Assembly: GCF_000829435.1 (NCBI RefSeq)
Contig: NZ_JXRP01000014.1
Coordinates: 1-64,000 of the forward strand
Reading direction: 5' to 3'
Source of the DNA: Jeotgalibacillus soli
GTDB lineage: Bacteria > Bacillota > Bacilli > Bacillales > Jeotgalibacillaceae
DNA length: 64,000 nucleotides
Made by a program: the position numbers and the translations under genes. Below, in pieces: positions 34,223 to 42,976 of the stretch. Each line of letters starts with the position of its first letter. Position 1 is the first letter of the stretch. The notes under the pieces were generated by a model that was given only the letters and a program-made list of their open reading frames with translations, was not told the origin of the DNA and did not search any database.

Positions 34223-35042
34223 AAAAAAGAAAAAGCATGAAGATCATATCGATGAGTCCTGGCTGCTTCCATATTCCGATTTATTAACACTTCTTCTCGC
34301 CCTGTTTATTGTGCTGTTTGCCAGCAGCAGTGTGGATGCAGATAAAATGGAACAAATGTCGAAAGTATTCAGTGATATTTTTACGAGTGGGACAGGTGTG
34401 CTCGATTATACGAATATTGTGATTGAAGATGATGCAGGCAGTCAAAATCAAGATGCCATAGACGAGGTGGATAAGGAGTCGACGCTTACACCGGAAGAAG
34501 CGCTGCTTCAACAATATATAGCAGAGCAATCGGAGAGAGAGTCGGCTATGGCTCAGGATCAAGAAGAGCTAAGAGAAATCAAAGCTTCAATTGATTCATA
34601 TATCCAAGAAAACGAGTTAGGCGATCAATATGCTACCCAACTGTTAGACGAGGGACTATTATTAACGATTCGTGACAGTGTTCTGTTCCAATCAGGATCG
34701 GCAACTGTTCAGCCTTCCTATCGAGCGATTGGGGATGAGGTTGCACGTTTATTAGAATTCGATCCTCCTAGAAGTGTGATTATTTCCGGCCATACGGACA
34801 ATGTGCCGATCGGAAGTGCGAATTTTAGCTCAAACTGGGAGCTTAGCGTGATGCGTGCCGTTAACTTTATGAAAATTATTATTGAAAATCCAAATCTTGA
34901 TCCGCAATGGTTTAGTGCAAAAGGCTTTGGAGAATATCAGCCAATTGCAACAAATGAAACGGAAGCAGGACGGGCTCAAAATAGGCGGGTAGAGGTCCTT
35001 ATTTTGCCGCGTGTAGCAAATAAAACAAACGATGAACAGTAA
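34209..35042 (+). CDS. motB: MotB, flagellar stator subunit with peptidoglycan-binding domain
   Basis: A 277-residue protein: basic N-terminus, one membrane helix with the ion-binding Asp24 in LLPYSDLLTLLLALFIVLFA, a plug/linker region rich in acids, and an OmpA-like wall-binding domain (VIISGHTDNVPIG, NWELSVMRAVNFMKIIIENP, ETEAGRAQNRRVEVLILPR). It anchors the stator to peptidoglycan. It overlaps motA by 14 bases, so translation is coupled. The ion (H+ or Na+) cannot be decided with certainty, but similarity is to MotB rather than MotS. Confidence 0.93.
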   Translation: MARRRKKKKHEDHIDESWLLPYSDLLTLLLALFIVLFASSSVDADKMEQMSKVFSDIFTSGTGVLDYTNIVIEDDAGSQNQDAIDEVDKESTLTPEEALLQQYIAEQSERESAMAQDQEELREIKASIDSYIQENELGDQYATQLLDEGLLLTIRDSVLFQSGSATVQPSYRAIGDEVARLLEFDPPRSVIISGHTDNVPIGSANFSSNWELSVMRAVNFMKIIIENPNLDPQWFSAKGFGEYQPIATNETEAGRAQNRRVEVLILPRVANKTNDEQ

Positions 35043-35046
35043 GAAT

Positions 35047-35095
35047 AAAAAGAGGGTGTCCCAAAAGTATAAAGCTTTTGGGCACCCTCTTTTTT
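35047..35095 (+). terminator. motAB terminator
   Basis: Long stem with arms AAAAAGAGGGTGTCCCAAAA and CTTTTGGGCACCCTCTTTTT, one G-T pair, continuing into T residues. Confidence 0.92.
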
Positions 35096-35117
35096 CCAAG
35101 AAAATAGCTCTATAAAG

Positions 35118-35280
35118 ATGGCCTGTTGATTTCCGCTCCAGGGACTCGCTTTCCGCGGGCGGTCCGGGAGCCGCCTCGGCGCATTTGCGCCTGCGGGGTC
35201 TCCCGTTGACTCGCTTCTCCCGCAGGAGTCTCGCCCCTTCCACTTCAATCAACAGGGTGCAAGAATCAATATCAGCATAG
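35118..35280. repeat. Dispersed intergenic repeat, copy 4 (near full length)
   Basis: Contains CCTGTTGATTTCCGCTCCAG, CTCGCTTTCCGCGGGCGGTC, the palindromic middle GGCGCATTTGCGCC, CCCGCAGGAGTCTCGCCCC and CTTCAATCAACAGGGTGC. It directly abuts the transposase remnant. Confidence 0.85.
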
Positions 35281-35281
35281 A

Positions 35282-35626
35282 TATGACCGTCCAAAGCCTA
35301 AGTCTGTTATGGCTGATTCTGGTTATGGCAGTGAGGAAAACTACGTCTTCTGTGAAAAGGAAGAAATCAAGGCCTATATTAAGCACAGCACGTTTGATAA
35401 AGAATCCACGAAGAAATGGAAAGAGCAATTCGGACGAGTTGATAACATGAGTTACGATGATGAGCTTGATGAATGGATTTGTAAGAATGGCAAGCGTCTA
35501 ACTTCTCAATATGATTCCCGAAGAAAATCTGACAATGGGTATGAATCAATGAAAAGAACCTATCTCTGTATGGAGTGTCAAGGCTGTCCGTTTCAAACAA
35601 CCTGTGCTAAAGAAAAAATGGGATGA
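35282..35626 (+). pseudogene. IS1182-family transposase fragment
   Basis: The frame reads YDRPKPKSVMADSGYGSEEN (DDE domain, second catalytic Asp region), EEIKAYIKHSTFDKE, and the zinc-like MECQGCPFQTTCAKEK of IS1182-type transposases. Only about 115 central residues remain. The 5' part is replaced by repeat copy 4 and the 3' part ends in stops after 35626. No terminal inverted repeats or target duplication were identified. Confidence 0.75.
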
Positions 35627-35731
35627 ACATAGACAAAACACAGTTAAGATAGTGAAAGTTTGAGGGGAATATCTCCTCAAATTTTCTATAAATAACCTGA
35701 AAACAGAAAAAATGCTTACAAGACAAAAAAA

Positions 35732-35783
35732 CTGATTCAAAAAGAGTCGTCGTTCAACGATCTTTTGAGTCAGCCGCTTTTTT
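35732..35783 (+). terminator. Terminator-like hairpin
   Basis: CTGATTCAAAAAGA (35732-35745) with TCTTTTGAGTCAG (35761-35773), then CCGC and six T residues. Between the transposase fragment and the symporter gene; a smaller hairpin TTTGAGG/CCTCAAA lies at 35659-35681. Confidence 0.6.
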
Positions 35784-35919
35784 ATGTTGCTGGTTTGAAT
35801 AGCAAAGAAGCTGGATGAAGTTGAGTCGAGTTAGCTGAAAATCAAATCCCGTTTAGCTTCTAAAATTGAGGGAATATGGAAAGCGTATTCTATTTACTCA
35901 TTTTTTAGGAGGAATTCAT

Positions 35920-37293
35920 TTGGAAGATTTGTTGAGTTGGATTGCGCGTTTTTCCGGATGGCTATGGGGCATTCCATTGATTACAGTGTTATTAGTTTCA
36001 GGTATTTATATGACGATTAAGATTGGTTTTGTTCAGTTTCGGTATCCTTTATACATATTTCAACAAACTTTCGGCAGTGTTTTTAAAAAACCAAAAGGGG
36101 AAGGAACAGTTACACCATTTCAGGCACTGACGTCTGCTCTTTCTTCTACGGTTGGTGCTGCAAATATTGTGGGAGTCCCTGCAGCTATTATGTTTGGAGG
36201 ACCGGGGGCTGTTTTTTGGATGTGGGTCATCGCGCTAATTGGAATGGCGCTGAAATTTTCAGAAAGCGCACTTGCTGTTCATTATCGTGAAAAAAATGAA
36301 AAAGGCGAATTTGTAGGCGGGCCGATGTATTATATGACAAAAGGTCTTGGGATGAAATGGTTAGGAATCTGGTTTTCCTTTGCTCTTATGCTTGAATTAA
36401 TTCCAAGTATTATGGTACAGGGGAATTCCCTTGCAAGTACAGTAGAGGAATCATTTAATATTCCAGCTTTATGGACAGGAATCACTGTTGCAGTCTTGGT
36501 TGGAATTGTTGTGTTCGGAGGGATTAAGCGAATCGGAAAGGTTACACAGGTATTTGTTCCTTTTATGGCATTTATTTATGTAGGTGGAGCACTTATTATT
36601 TTGTTTATGAATTTGAATATGCTTCCTGATTTCTTTTCATTAATTTTTTCCAATGCATTCTCGCCAGCACCTGTCATTGGCGGTTTTGCCGGTGCTGCAA
36701 TTGTGGATGTAATCCGCTGGGGATTTGCCCGTGGTCTCTACTCGAATGAAGCAGGTTTGGGTACTTCACCAATTGCACATGCTGCAGCACAAACGGATCA
36801 CCCGATTCGACAAGCGTTTTGGGCGATCATTGGAATTGTTGTGGATACATTGATCATTTGTACGGCGACAGCTTTTGTCGTGCTATCTTCTGGTGTTTGG
36901 ATGGAAGAGGGAGCGTATGAAAACACTGGAGCGTTAACGACTATTGCCTTTTCTAGCTATTTTGGACAGGCTGGCAGTATTCTTGTTACGCTATCATTAA
37001 TCTTTTTCGTCCTCTCTACGATTCTGGTCGTGATATTCTACGGATCAAAACAAGCAGAATTTCTGTTTGGATTAAAAGCGGCATATGGGATTCAAATTGT
37101 TTATCTTATTGCCATTGTGTTTGGAGCTGTAGGTGCTGCAGAAGTTATTTGGGGTTTACTAGACATCATGCTTGCAGCCATTCTATTGCCAAATATCATC
37201 GCAATATTACTTTTAAGTAATAAGGTAAAAGAACTAAATACGGAGTTCTTTACTTCAGATAAATATTATAAGAAGGATGTCGGTAAGAAATAG
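35920..37293 (+). CDS. AGCS-family sodium:amino acid symporter
   Basis: A 457-residue membrane protein with about 11 helices, of the alanine or glycine:cation symporter family (AlsT/GlnT/AgcS). Signatures: LITVLLVSGIYMTIKIGFVQ, PFQALTSALSSTVGAANIVG, GGPGAVFWMWVIALIGMALK, GGPMYYMTKGLGMKWLG and the core RGLYSNEAGLGTSPIAHAAA. It imports alanine, glycine or glutamine with Na+. The TTG at 35920 is chosen because AGGAGG lies 7 bases upstream; an 18-codon upstream extension is unsupported. Confidence 0.9.
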   Translation: MEDLLSWIARFSGWLWGIPLITVLLVSGIYMTIKIGFVQFRYPLYIFQQTFGSVFKKPKGEGTVTPFQALTSALSSTVGAANIVGVPAAIMFGGPGAVFWMWVIALIGMALKFSESALAVHYREKNEKGEFVGGPMYYMTKGLGMKWLGIWFSFALMLELIPSIMVQGNSLASTVEESFNIPALWTGITVAVLVGIVVFGGIKRIGKVTQVFVPFMAFIYVGGALIILFMNLNMLPDFFSLIFSNAFSPAPVIGGFAGAAIVDVIRWGFARGLYSNEAGLGTSPIAHAAAQTDHPIRQAFWAIIGIVVDTLIICTATAFVVLSSGVWMEEGAYENTGALTTIAFSSYFGQAGSILVTLSLIFFVLSTILVVIFYGSKQAEFLFGLKAAYGIQIVYLIAIVFGAVGAAEVIWGLLDIMLAAILLPNIIAILLLSNKVKELNTEFFTSDKYYKKDVGKK

Positions 37294-37334
37294 TAGAGAA
37301 GCATTCATATTGCAGCTAATTAGATAAATATTCG

Positions 37335-37362
37335 CGTTCAGCACATTGCTGGACGTTTTTTT
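37335..37362 (+). terminator. Symporter gene terminator
   Basis: CGTTCAGC (37335-37342) with GCTGGACG (37348-37355), one G-T pair, and seven T residues. Confidence 0.8.
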
Positions 37363-37427
37363 AATGATTTGAGTTTTCTTTTCTGCTGGAAAGGATAGAC
37401 AAGAAGGAAAAGGTGGTGAGGTTGTGA

Positions 37428-38741
37428 ATGAAGACAAATGTATTTATCAGCGGTGGAGGAATTGGCGGGCTGACCCTTGGTGTCAAATTAGCAAAATGCG
37501 GTATTGATGTCATCATAATTGAAAAGCTTCCAGGACCTACACCTGTATATAAGGGAGAGCTCGTCCAGCCGAAGAGTCTAGAGATTATTGAATCATTCGA
37601 TTTGCTGAATAAAATGCTTGAACATGGACATAAACTTAAAAAAATCGATATAACGGAGCTTGGGGAAAGTCTTCAGCCATTGGATGACTCTGTCATGGAC
37701 TACGGGATGCTGTCAGGGGAATTTGATTATGCCCTTATGATTCATCATGAAAAATTCAAAGAAATCGTACGTAATTTGGGCAACACGTATAAGCATTTTC
37801 ATTACATTTCTAATTCAATTTGCAAAGGATATGAGAATGGCAAGGCGGTTGTAGTAGACGGTAAAACGAAGAAAACCCTTTATTATGATGCAGATTTTTT
37901 TATTGGGGCTGAAGGACGTGCTTCTGTTACACGTACTTCAATGGGATTAAAAATAAAAGAAGAAACTTATAAACACCACTTTTTAACGGTTACGTTCCCA
38001 CGACCAAAGTCTTTTGTCAGCGGGAAAATTATCTCCTCCTATAATAAATTTCTAGGATTGTTTCCTCTTCCAAATAATGAAGTACGATCTGTTTACTTAA
38101 TTCCAGCAGGAGATTTTAAAGAGATTCGAAATAAGCCAATTGAAGAACTGCATCAATTATATCTCGACCTTTGTCCAGAGCTAGACGGGTATATTCAGAG
38201 AATTACAGAATGGAAAAAAATTCAGCTCATGATCCCGGTATCTTATCATCTATCAACGTATTTAAAAGGCAATAAAGTTGTTATCGGAGATGCTGCACAT
38301 GCGGTTCATCCCATGGCTGGGGAAGGAATGAATATGGCTATTCAGGATGCAGATATTTTAGGAGAGCTTCTATGTGATATGTATCGTCAAAATGAGCTCA
38401 ACCCAAAGCATCTTCATTGGTATCCAAAGGTAAGGCAGCCGCGAGTAAATAATCAAATTAGCTTGAGTCATCTCTCGGCGCTGGCATACTCTTATCATTT
38501 TAAGACGGTAAGCTGGTTTCGAAGAAAAACACTTGTGCGTATGGAGAAGGATAAAATTCTCCATTACAAGCAGATGCTGAATATTTCGGGCTTAGGAGAG
38601 TGGAAGGAAAACGTGCACGACAGGCTTGTCCAAGGCGGATTTATTCCTTTAAGGAAAAGAGACATTTCTGAAAAAGAAAAAGCAGGATATGTCTATACGG
38701 CAGACGATGATTATCCTTGGAAAGAGGAGGGAATCAAATGA
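37428..38741 (+). CDS. FAD-dependent monooxygenase (PHBH/UbiH type)
   Basis: A 437-residue flavoprotein hydroxylase. FAD motif near the N-terminus FISGGGIGGLTLGVKLAKCG, second motif ADFFIGAEGRASVTR, and GDAAHAVHPMAGEGMNMAIQ near residue 290. The YKGELVQPKSLEII segment is typical of aromatic or isoprenoid ring hydroxylases of this group. Substrate not identifiable from sequence. The ATG at 37428 has GGTGGTGAGG upstream. The stop overlaps the methyltransferase start (ATGA), so the two form a coupled hydroxylation-methylation pair; it does not look like ordinary quinone biosynthesis because no such genes are near. Confidence 0.85.
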   Translation: MKTNVFISGGGIGGLTLGVKLAKCGIDVIIIEKLPGPTPVYKGELVQPKSLEIIESFDLLNKMLEHGHKLKKIDITELGESLQPLDDSVMDYGMLSGEFDYALMIHHEKFKEIVRNLGNTYKHFHYISNSICKGYENGKAVVVDGKTKKTLYYDADFFIGAEGRASVTRTSMGLKIKEETYKHHFLTVTFPRPKSFVSGKIISSYNKFLGLFPLPNNEVRSVYLIPAGDFKEIRNKPIEELHQLYLDLCPELDGYIQRITEWKKIQLMIPVSYHLSTYLKGNKVVIGDAAHAVHPMAGEGMNMAIQDADILGELLCDMYRQNELNPKHLHWYPKVRQPRVNNQISLSHLSALAYSYHFKTVSWFRRKTLVRMEKDKILHYKQMLNISGLGEWKENVHDRLVQGGFIPLRKRDISEKEKAGYVYTADDDYPWKEEGIK

Positions 38742-39730
38742 TCAATGAAGTAGCTAATATGTGGAAAGCAAGGACTTGGATGAAAAACAATGTACCGTTT
38801 TTATATAGCTGGCATGCCTACGTCGGCTTCGAGCTTAATCTTTTCGAGGCTTTTAAAAGACCGGTAAGAATAGAGGATGTTTCAGATGCTTATGATCTCG
38901 AAATAGAATTATTGGAGCAATGGGTAGAAGTAGGAATAGCATTAAAGCATTTAAAACGTGATGAAAGAAGCCGAGTGAAAATCGTTCGAGCATGGAAGCT
39001 CCCAGGGGCTAATAATGGTAGCCCTTCCTCAGGTGATCTACTAAAAGAAATGATGGAGCTGCATATACCGTCGCTGCTTTCGTATCCAGAGCTGATGAAA
39101 AATAAAAGCCGCCATCATTTTAACTCGGAAAAACATGCCCCTACTGTTGCAAAAACATCAACACTGCTTGAACTGCTTGCATTTCGCATAATTGATCGAA
39201 ATGTAAAGCAGCATAAGATTTCCACAATTTTAGATATTGGGTGTGGGGAAGGTGGATATCTAATTAAATTGGCTAAGAAATATAAAGAAATTGATCTCGT
39301 TGGGGTAGAAATAAATGAAGACGTTGCACAAAGTGCAGCAGAAGCAGCACAGCCTTACGATAATGTGGAAATTGTCCATTCAGATATAGAAAACTATAAA
39401 CCTGATCGGTTTTTTGATTACGTAATGGTTAATAATCTTCTTCATTATTTTGATCCAGAAGAAAGAAAAGCTTTTTTCTCTCGGTTACATAATGTGGTCT
39501 CTCATAATGGAATCGTAACGATCATCTCACCACTTCAAAAAGCAAAACATGGACAACAATTTTCAAGTGCATTTAATAGTTTCTTTCTTACGTTCGACAA
39601 TCTTTATCCGGTTCCTTCAGAAAAGGAATTACGAGAGTTAGTTAAGAAAGCAGGCTTCAAGGTAAAGAATGTTTCAGCCATTATTCGAGAAGGCGGCTGG
39701 TTTATCGTAAAAATCCAAAAACAAGCATAA
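38738..39730 (+). CDS. Class I SAM O-methyltransferase (winged-helix dimer type)
   Basis: A 330-residue methyltransferase. Residues about 20-95 look like the dimerising winged-helix domain of small-molecule O-methyltransferases (YVGFELNLFEAFKRPVRIED, LLEQWVEVGIALKHL). The SAM fold starts near 165 with TILDIGCGEGGYLIKLAKKY, then DLVGVEINEDVAQSA, NVEIVHSDIENY and FDYVMVNNLLHYF. It overlaps the monooxygenase stop by 4 bases with AGAGGAGGG upstream. Probably methylates the hydroxyl introduced by its partner (inference). Confidence 0.83.
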   Translation: MINEVANMWKARTWMKNNVPFLYSWHAYVGFELNLFEAFKRPVRIEDVSDAYDLEIELLEQWVEVGIALKHLKRDERSRVKIVRAWKLPGANNGSPSSGDLLKEMMELHIPSLLSYPELMKNKSRHHFNSEKHAPTVAKTSTLLELLAFRIIDRNVKQHKISTILDIGCGEGGYLIKLAKKYKEIDLVGVEINEDVAQSAAEAAQPYDNVEIVHSDIENYKPDRFFDYVMVNNLLHYFDPEERKAFFSRLHNVVSHNGIVTIISPLQKAKHGQQFSSAFNSFFLTFDNLYPVPSEKELRELVKKAGFKVKNVSAIIREGGWFIVKIQKQA

Positions 39731-39800
39731 AAATGTTTAAAGTAAATAAGTGGTGGTATCATATAAAAGCAATCAATCATATTTAAGGGAGATGTTTTCT

Positions 39801-40310
39801 TTGGCTAAAATTGCGACACTTGTAACGAATTATTTTGAGGATGTAGAATATACGGATCCTGCAAATTCTTTTAAAGAAGCAGGTCATGAGGTCATCACGA
39901 TTGATAGCGAAGCAGGAAAACAAGTGACAGGAAAGCAGGGGAATGACACCATCACAATTGATCGTTCAATCGATGATGTCAAGCCCGATGAGTTCGATGC
40001 ACTGTTTATTCCGGGTGGTTTTTCACCGGATCTGTTAAGAGAAGACGAGCGTTTTGTTTCATTTGCTAAACAATTTATGGATGATAAAAAACCTGTATTT
40101 ACCATTTGTCATGGTCCTCAGCTGCTTATTACAGCAAAAGCACTTGAAGGAAGAACAGCAACTGGCTATAAATCAATAAAGGTAGATATGGAATATGCAG
40201 GTGTAAATTATAAAGATGAAGAGGTTGTTGTATGCGGCAACCAGCTTGTAACAAGCCGTCAACCTGATGATATCCCAGCATTTACACGTGAAGCACTTAA
40301 ATTACTATAA
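39801..40310 (+). CDS. yfkM: DJ-1/PfpI-family general stress protein
   Basis: A 169-residue cytoplasmic protein of the DJ-1/PfpI superfamily. Nucleophile Cys in FTICHGPQLLI, acid Glu in YFEDVEYTDP, and LFIPGGFSPDLLRED. B. subtilis YfkM (general stress protein 18) has the same size and the same neighbourhood (yfkM-K-J-I-H). Relatives act as deglycases or chaperones for damaged proteins. The TTG at 39801 is preferred (AAGGGAG nine bases upstream) over the ATG at 39792, which is too close to that site. Confidence 0.88.
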   Translation: MAKIATLVTNYFEDVEYTDPANSFKEAGHEVITIDSEAGKQVTGKQGNDTITIDRSIDDVKPDEFDALFIPGGFSPDLLREDERFVSFAKQFMDDKKPVFTICHGPQLLITAKALEGRTATGYKSIKVDMEYAGVNYKDEEVVVCGNQLVTSRQPDDIPAFTREALKLL

Positions 40311-40311
40311 A

Positions 40312-40346
40312 AAATAAAGAACCCGCTAGCAGCGGGTTCTTTATTT
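40312..40346 (+). terminator. yfkM terminator
   Basis: Perfect 16-bp stem AAATAAAGAACCCGCT with AGCGGGTTCTTTATTT around a 3-base loop. Confidence 0.9.
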
Positions 40347-40420
40347 AAAAGTCGATTCATTCTTCTCGTACAACAAAACCCTTGTATATTACGAAATAAA
40401 GTAGCTTTACAAAATTGAAA

Positions 40421-40458
40421 ACAGCTAGCGAAAAGGAAGAATCAAGCTAGCTGTTTTT
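40421..40458 (-). terminator. yfkK terminator
   Basis: ACAGCTAGC (40421-40429) with GCTAGCTGT (40446-40454). On the minus strand TTTTCAATTTTG follows; the plus side also has TTTTT. It abuts the yfkK stop. Confidence 0.8.
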
Positions 40459-40693
40459 ATGTGCGGCGAAGTTTTCCAAGTTCTTCAGCAATTGCCTGCA
40501 TCTCGCTAGGGCTGAAGTTTTCCCGTTTCATCACCATCGTATAGAGATCATGCAACTCCTCATACATTTCATCGTCAAAATGAGCAGCTTTTATTGCACC
40601 TGCATTAACAATACGAAGTTTGTCTTTAATTCGCTCAATCATATAGGCGGTATTCTCTGTAGATTTAACAGTCAAGTCCATTTTTTGCGTCAT
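40457..40693 (-). CDS. yfkK: DUF1128 protein YfkK
   Basis: A small soluble protein, about 78 residues, of the DUF1128 family: [40 protein letters not shown] and a C-terminal [16 protein letters not shown]. Function unknown; it lies between yfkM and yfkJ as in B. subtilis. The start is uncertain: ATG 40693 (GGTG six bases upstream) is used, and an ATG four codons later would give the family's usual 71-74 residues. Confidence 0.82.
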   Translation of the reverse strand: MTQKMDLTVKSTENTAYMIERIKDKLRIVNAGAIKAAHFDDEMYEELHDLYTMVMKRENFSPSEMQAIAEELGKLRRT

Positions 40694-40877
40694 TCCCTTC
40701 ACCATTATCCTATTTATCTTTCCATGCTTTTCCCGATCTGTCAATGCAAAGTGAGGAGTGGACAGAAAAGAGTAGCGCTAAGGTCAATTTTTACAAGCAT
40801 TATTCTTGAAAAAATGTTTTGCTTTATGAAGTTAAGGTAAAATATAGATTATAACATACACAATAGGAGGGTGCGAT

Positions 40878-41360
40878 GTGATCAAAGTTCTCTTCGTTTG
40901 TCTAGGTAATATACGCTCACCTATGGCTGAAGCGATCTTCCATGATATGATTAAGAAGGAAGGCCTAGAACATAGAATTGACATCGATTCTGCAGGTACA
41001 GGTCACTGGTATATAGGTAAGGCGCCTCACCGGGGTACACTTGAATTATTGAAAAACAAAGGGATTTCAGGTGAAAACCTAAAGGCACGGCAGCTCGAGC
41101 GTAGGGATCTGGAGGAATATGATTACATAATTGCAATGGACCAGAGTAATAGGCAGGACATAGAGAAGCTGGCAAGAGCAGCGGACAAAAAACCTGAATG
41201 TCTCCTGTTGCTTGAACTTATTCAAACATACACGACAGACGTTCCTGACCCCTATTACTCAGGGAATTTTGAAGAAGTGTTTGATCTTCTTCAAGAAGGA
41301 TGTGCCTCTTTGCTTGAACATATAAAGAAAAAACATAAAAATCAATTGGAGGGAATGTAA
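40878..41360 (+). CDS. yfkJ: Low-molecular-weight protein tyrosine phosphatase with altered P-loop
   Basis: A 160-residue member of the LMW-PTP family. The canonical catalytic loop is C-x5-R-S (CLGNICRS), with Cys as nucleophile. Here the bases at 40899-40919 encode CLGNIRSPM, giving C-x4-R: the codon of the second Cys is missing while the frame is kept. The rest is intact, including SAGTGHWYIGKAPH, the general acid Asp in DVPDPYYSGNFEEV and the C-terminal helix. Loss of one loop residue should disturb the phosphate-binding cradle, so activity is doubtful. The GTG at 40878 has GGAGG upstream; the stop overlaps yfkI (TAATG). Confidence 0.9.
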   Translation: MIKVLFVCLGNIRSPMAEAIFHDMIKKEGLEHRIDIDSAGTGHWYIGKAPHRGTLELLKNKGISGENLKARQLERRDLEEYDYIIAMDQSNRQDIEKLARAADKKPECLLLLELIQTYTTDVPDPYYSGNFEEVFDLLQEGCASLLEHIKKKHKNQLEGM

Positions 41361-41803
41361 TGTCAAATAATAAATTAACGAAGGGAATTTTAATTGGAGC
41401 ATTTCTGGGAGGAGCACTTAGCTTAATCGACCGTGAGACACGCCGTCAAACCTTTGAGAATGCGAAAAAAAGCGGACAAGCCATTTCTGATTTTACAAGC
41501 AATCCAAAGGAACTGGCGAATCGGGTAAAAGTAAAGGCTGATCAGCTTAGAATTACCGCAGAACAGCTTCAGGAGGATTTTGAATTTCTGTCAACTAAGG
41601 TGAATGAAGTGAAAGAAATGACACCGAAAATAAAAAATATTATTAACGAAACGAAAGAGACCTTTGAATCATCTGGAGAAACAGTTAAAAAGGTATTTGA
41701 GGACGATGAAGAAAAGACAGCAAGTATCGAAAATTCTCAGCCATCTGCTGCTCTTGAGTCACGAAACATAGGTGATGGAAAAAAGACCTTTCCGAATCCA
41801 TAA
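41360..41803 (+). CDS. yfkI: YtxH-domain protein YfkI
   Basis: A 147-residue protein. An N-terminal hydrophobic helix with a glycine pattern (GILIGAFLGGALSLIDRETR) is typical of YtxH-domain general-stress proteins, followed by a long charged, probably coiled-coil helical region and an acidic Ser/Glu tail. Likely membrane-anchored with the body in the cytoplasm. It overlaps the yfkJ stop by one base and precedes yfkH by 17 bases, forming a yfkJ-I-H operon as in B. subtilis. Confidence 0.85.
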   Translation: MSNNKLTKGILIGAFLGGALSLIDRETRRQTFENAKKSGQAISDFTSNPKELANRVKVKADQLRITAEQLQEDFEFLSTKVNEVKEMTPKIKNIINETKETFESSGETVKKVFEDDEEKTASIENSQPSAALESRNIGDGKKTFPNP

Positions 41804-41820
41804 TAGGCAGGGGGGAGTTA

Positions 41821-42774
41821 ATGAATAACCAAAAGAAGATGCGATCAGATAATAAGAAGGACCCTTCATTAGAATTGAATAAAGCATCGCTTCCTGATCA
41901 TTTGAATAAGATGACAATCGCTGTGCATGAAGGAGCGCCAAAGAAGGATTTGAATTCGATTGGCGGTTTTTTTAAGGAATTATTAACCCGGTTCCAAAAA
42001 AGTGACACCCCGGGAATGGCTGCTCAGCTCGCTTACTTTTTTCTTCTGTCTTTATTTCCGCTCTTAATCTTTTTAATTACGCTTGTTCCTTATTTGCCGA
42101 TTAGCCAGGAGGAAATGCTTAGTTTGTTTGAAGAATTTGCTCCTGGTGAAACCATGACTTTAATTGAATCAACTATTTCAGAGGTTGTATCCAGTCAGAG
42201 CACTGGCTTATTATCAATCGGGATATTAGGAACATTATGGTCCGCGTCAAATGGAATGAATGCATTAACACGATCCTTTAATCATGCTTATGGAGTGGAT
42301 GAGACCCGTTCATTTATTGTTGCACGCGGTATGGCGATTGTATGGACGATTGCGATGATCACGGTTGTTATTATCGCGTTGCTTCTTCCCGTTTTTGGAA
42401 AACAAATTGGTGAATACTTATTTTCAGCAATTGGCTATTCAGAGGAGTTCATTTCAACCTGGAATGTTTTGAGATTCGCGATCACGCCTTTTGTTCTTTT
42501 ACTGATATTTATTGGGTTGTATGCATTTGCCCCAAATATAAAAATTCGTTTTATTAGCGTATTACCAGGGGCTGTTTTTGCCGCTCTCGGATGGGCATTG
42601 ACGTCATTTGCTTTTAGCCTGTATGTTGGAAACTTTGGAAATTACACATCGACCTATGGAAGCATTGGGGGAATAATTGTTCTAATGATTTGGCTCTATC
42701 TGTCAGGAATGATTATTATGATAGGCGGGCAAATCAATGCCATTATGGCTGAAAGAAAACGTCAAAATGCATAG
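41821..42774 (+). CDS. yfkH: YihY/BrkB-family membrane protein YfkH
   Basis: A 317-residue membrane protein with about six helices after a polar N-terminal region of about 55 residues. YihY/BrkB signatures: GMAAQLAYFFLLSLFPLLIF, LWSASNGMNALTRSFNHAYG, LPGAVFAALGWALTSFAFSL and YGSIGGIIVLMIWLYLSGMI. The family is sometimes annotated as ribonuclease BN, which is wrong for these membrane proteins; transport function unproven. Last gene of the yfkJIH unit. Confidence 0.9.
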   Translation: MNNQKKMRSDNKKDPSLELNKASLPDHLNKMTIAVHEGAPKKDLNSIGGFFKELLTRFQKSDTPGMAAQLAYFFLLSLFPLLIFLITLVPYLPISQEEMLSLFEEFAPGETMTLIESTISEVVSSQSTGLLSIGILGTLWSASNGMNALTRSFNHAYGVDETRSFIVARGMAIVWTIAMITVVIIALLLPVFGKQIGEYLFSAIGYSEEFISTWNVLRFAITPFVLLLIFIGLYAFAPNIKIRFISVLPGAVFAALGWALTSFAFSLYVGNFGNYTSTYGSIGGIIVLMIWLYLSGMIIMIGGQINAIMAERKRQNA

Positions 42775-42803
42775 GAGAAATAATCGAGAAAGTTAATTTA
42801 AAG

Positions 42804-42952
42804 ACTATGTTAAAATCATTGTTGATTTTGGCATGGTGTTGATTGGAGCGTAAAGCGTGAGCCTCCACAGGCGCAAGCACCGAGGAGGCCCTCAGACCGC
42901 TCGCGGAAAGCGAACGGTTGGAGTGGAAATCAACAAGCTAGTTTAACAGAGT
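42804..42952. repeat. Dispersed intergenic repeat, copy 5
   Basis: Inverted relative to copy 1: ACTATGTTAAAATCATTGTT, GTGTTGATTGGAGCG, GCACCGAGGAGGCCCTC, TCGCGGAAAGCGAACG and GTGGAAATCAACAAGC with GTTTAACAGAG at the end. Confidence 0.85.
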
Positions 42953-42976
42953 TTATTTTCAGGGTAGCCAATCTTA

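Noticed and set aside
37255-37437. Minus-strand 60-codon frame between the symporter and monooxygenase
   Set aside because: It crosses the symporter terminator and has no ribosome site.
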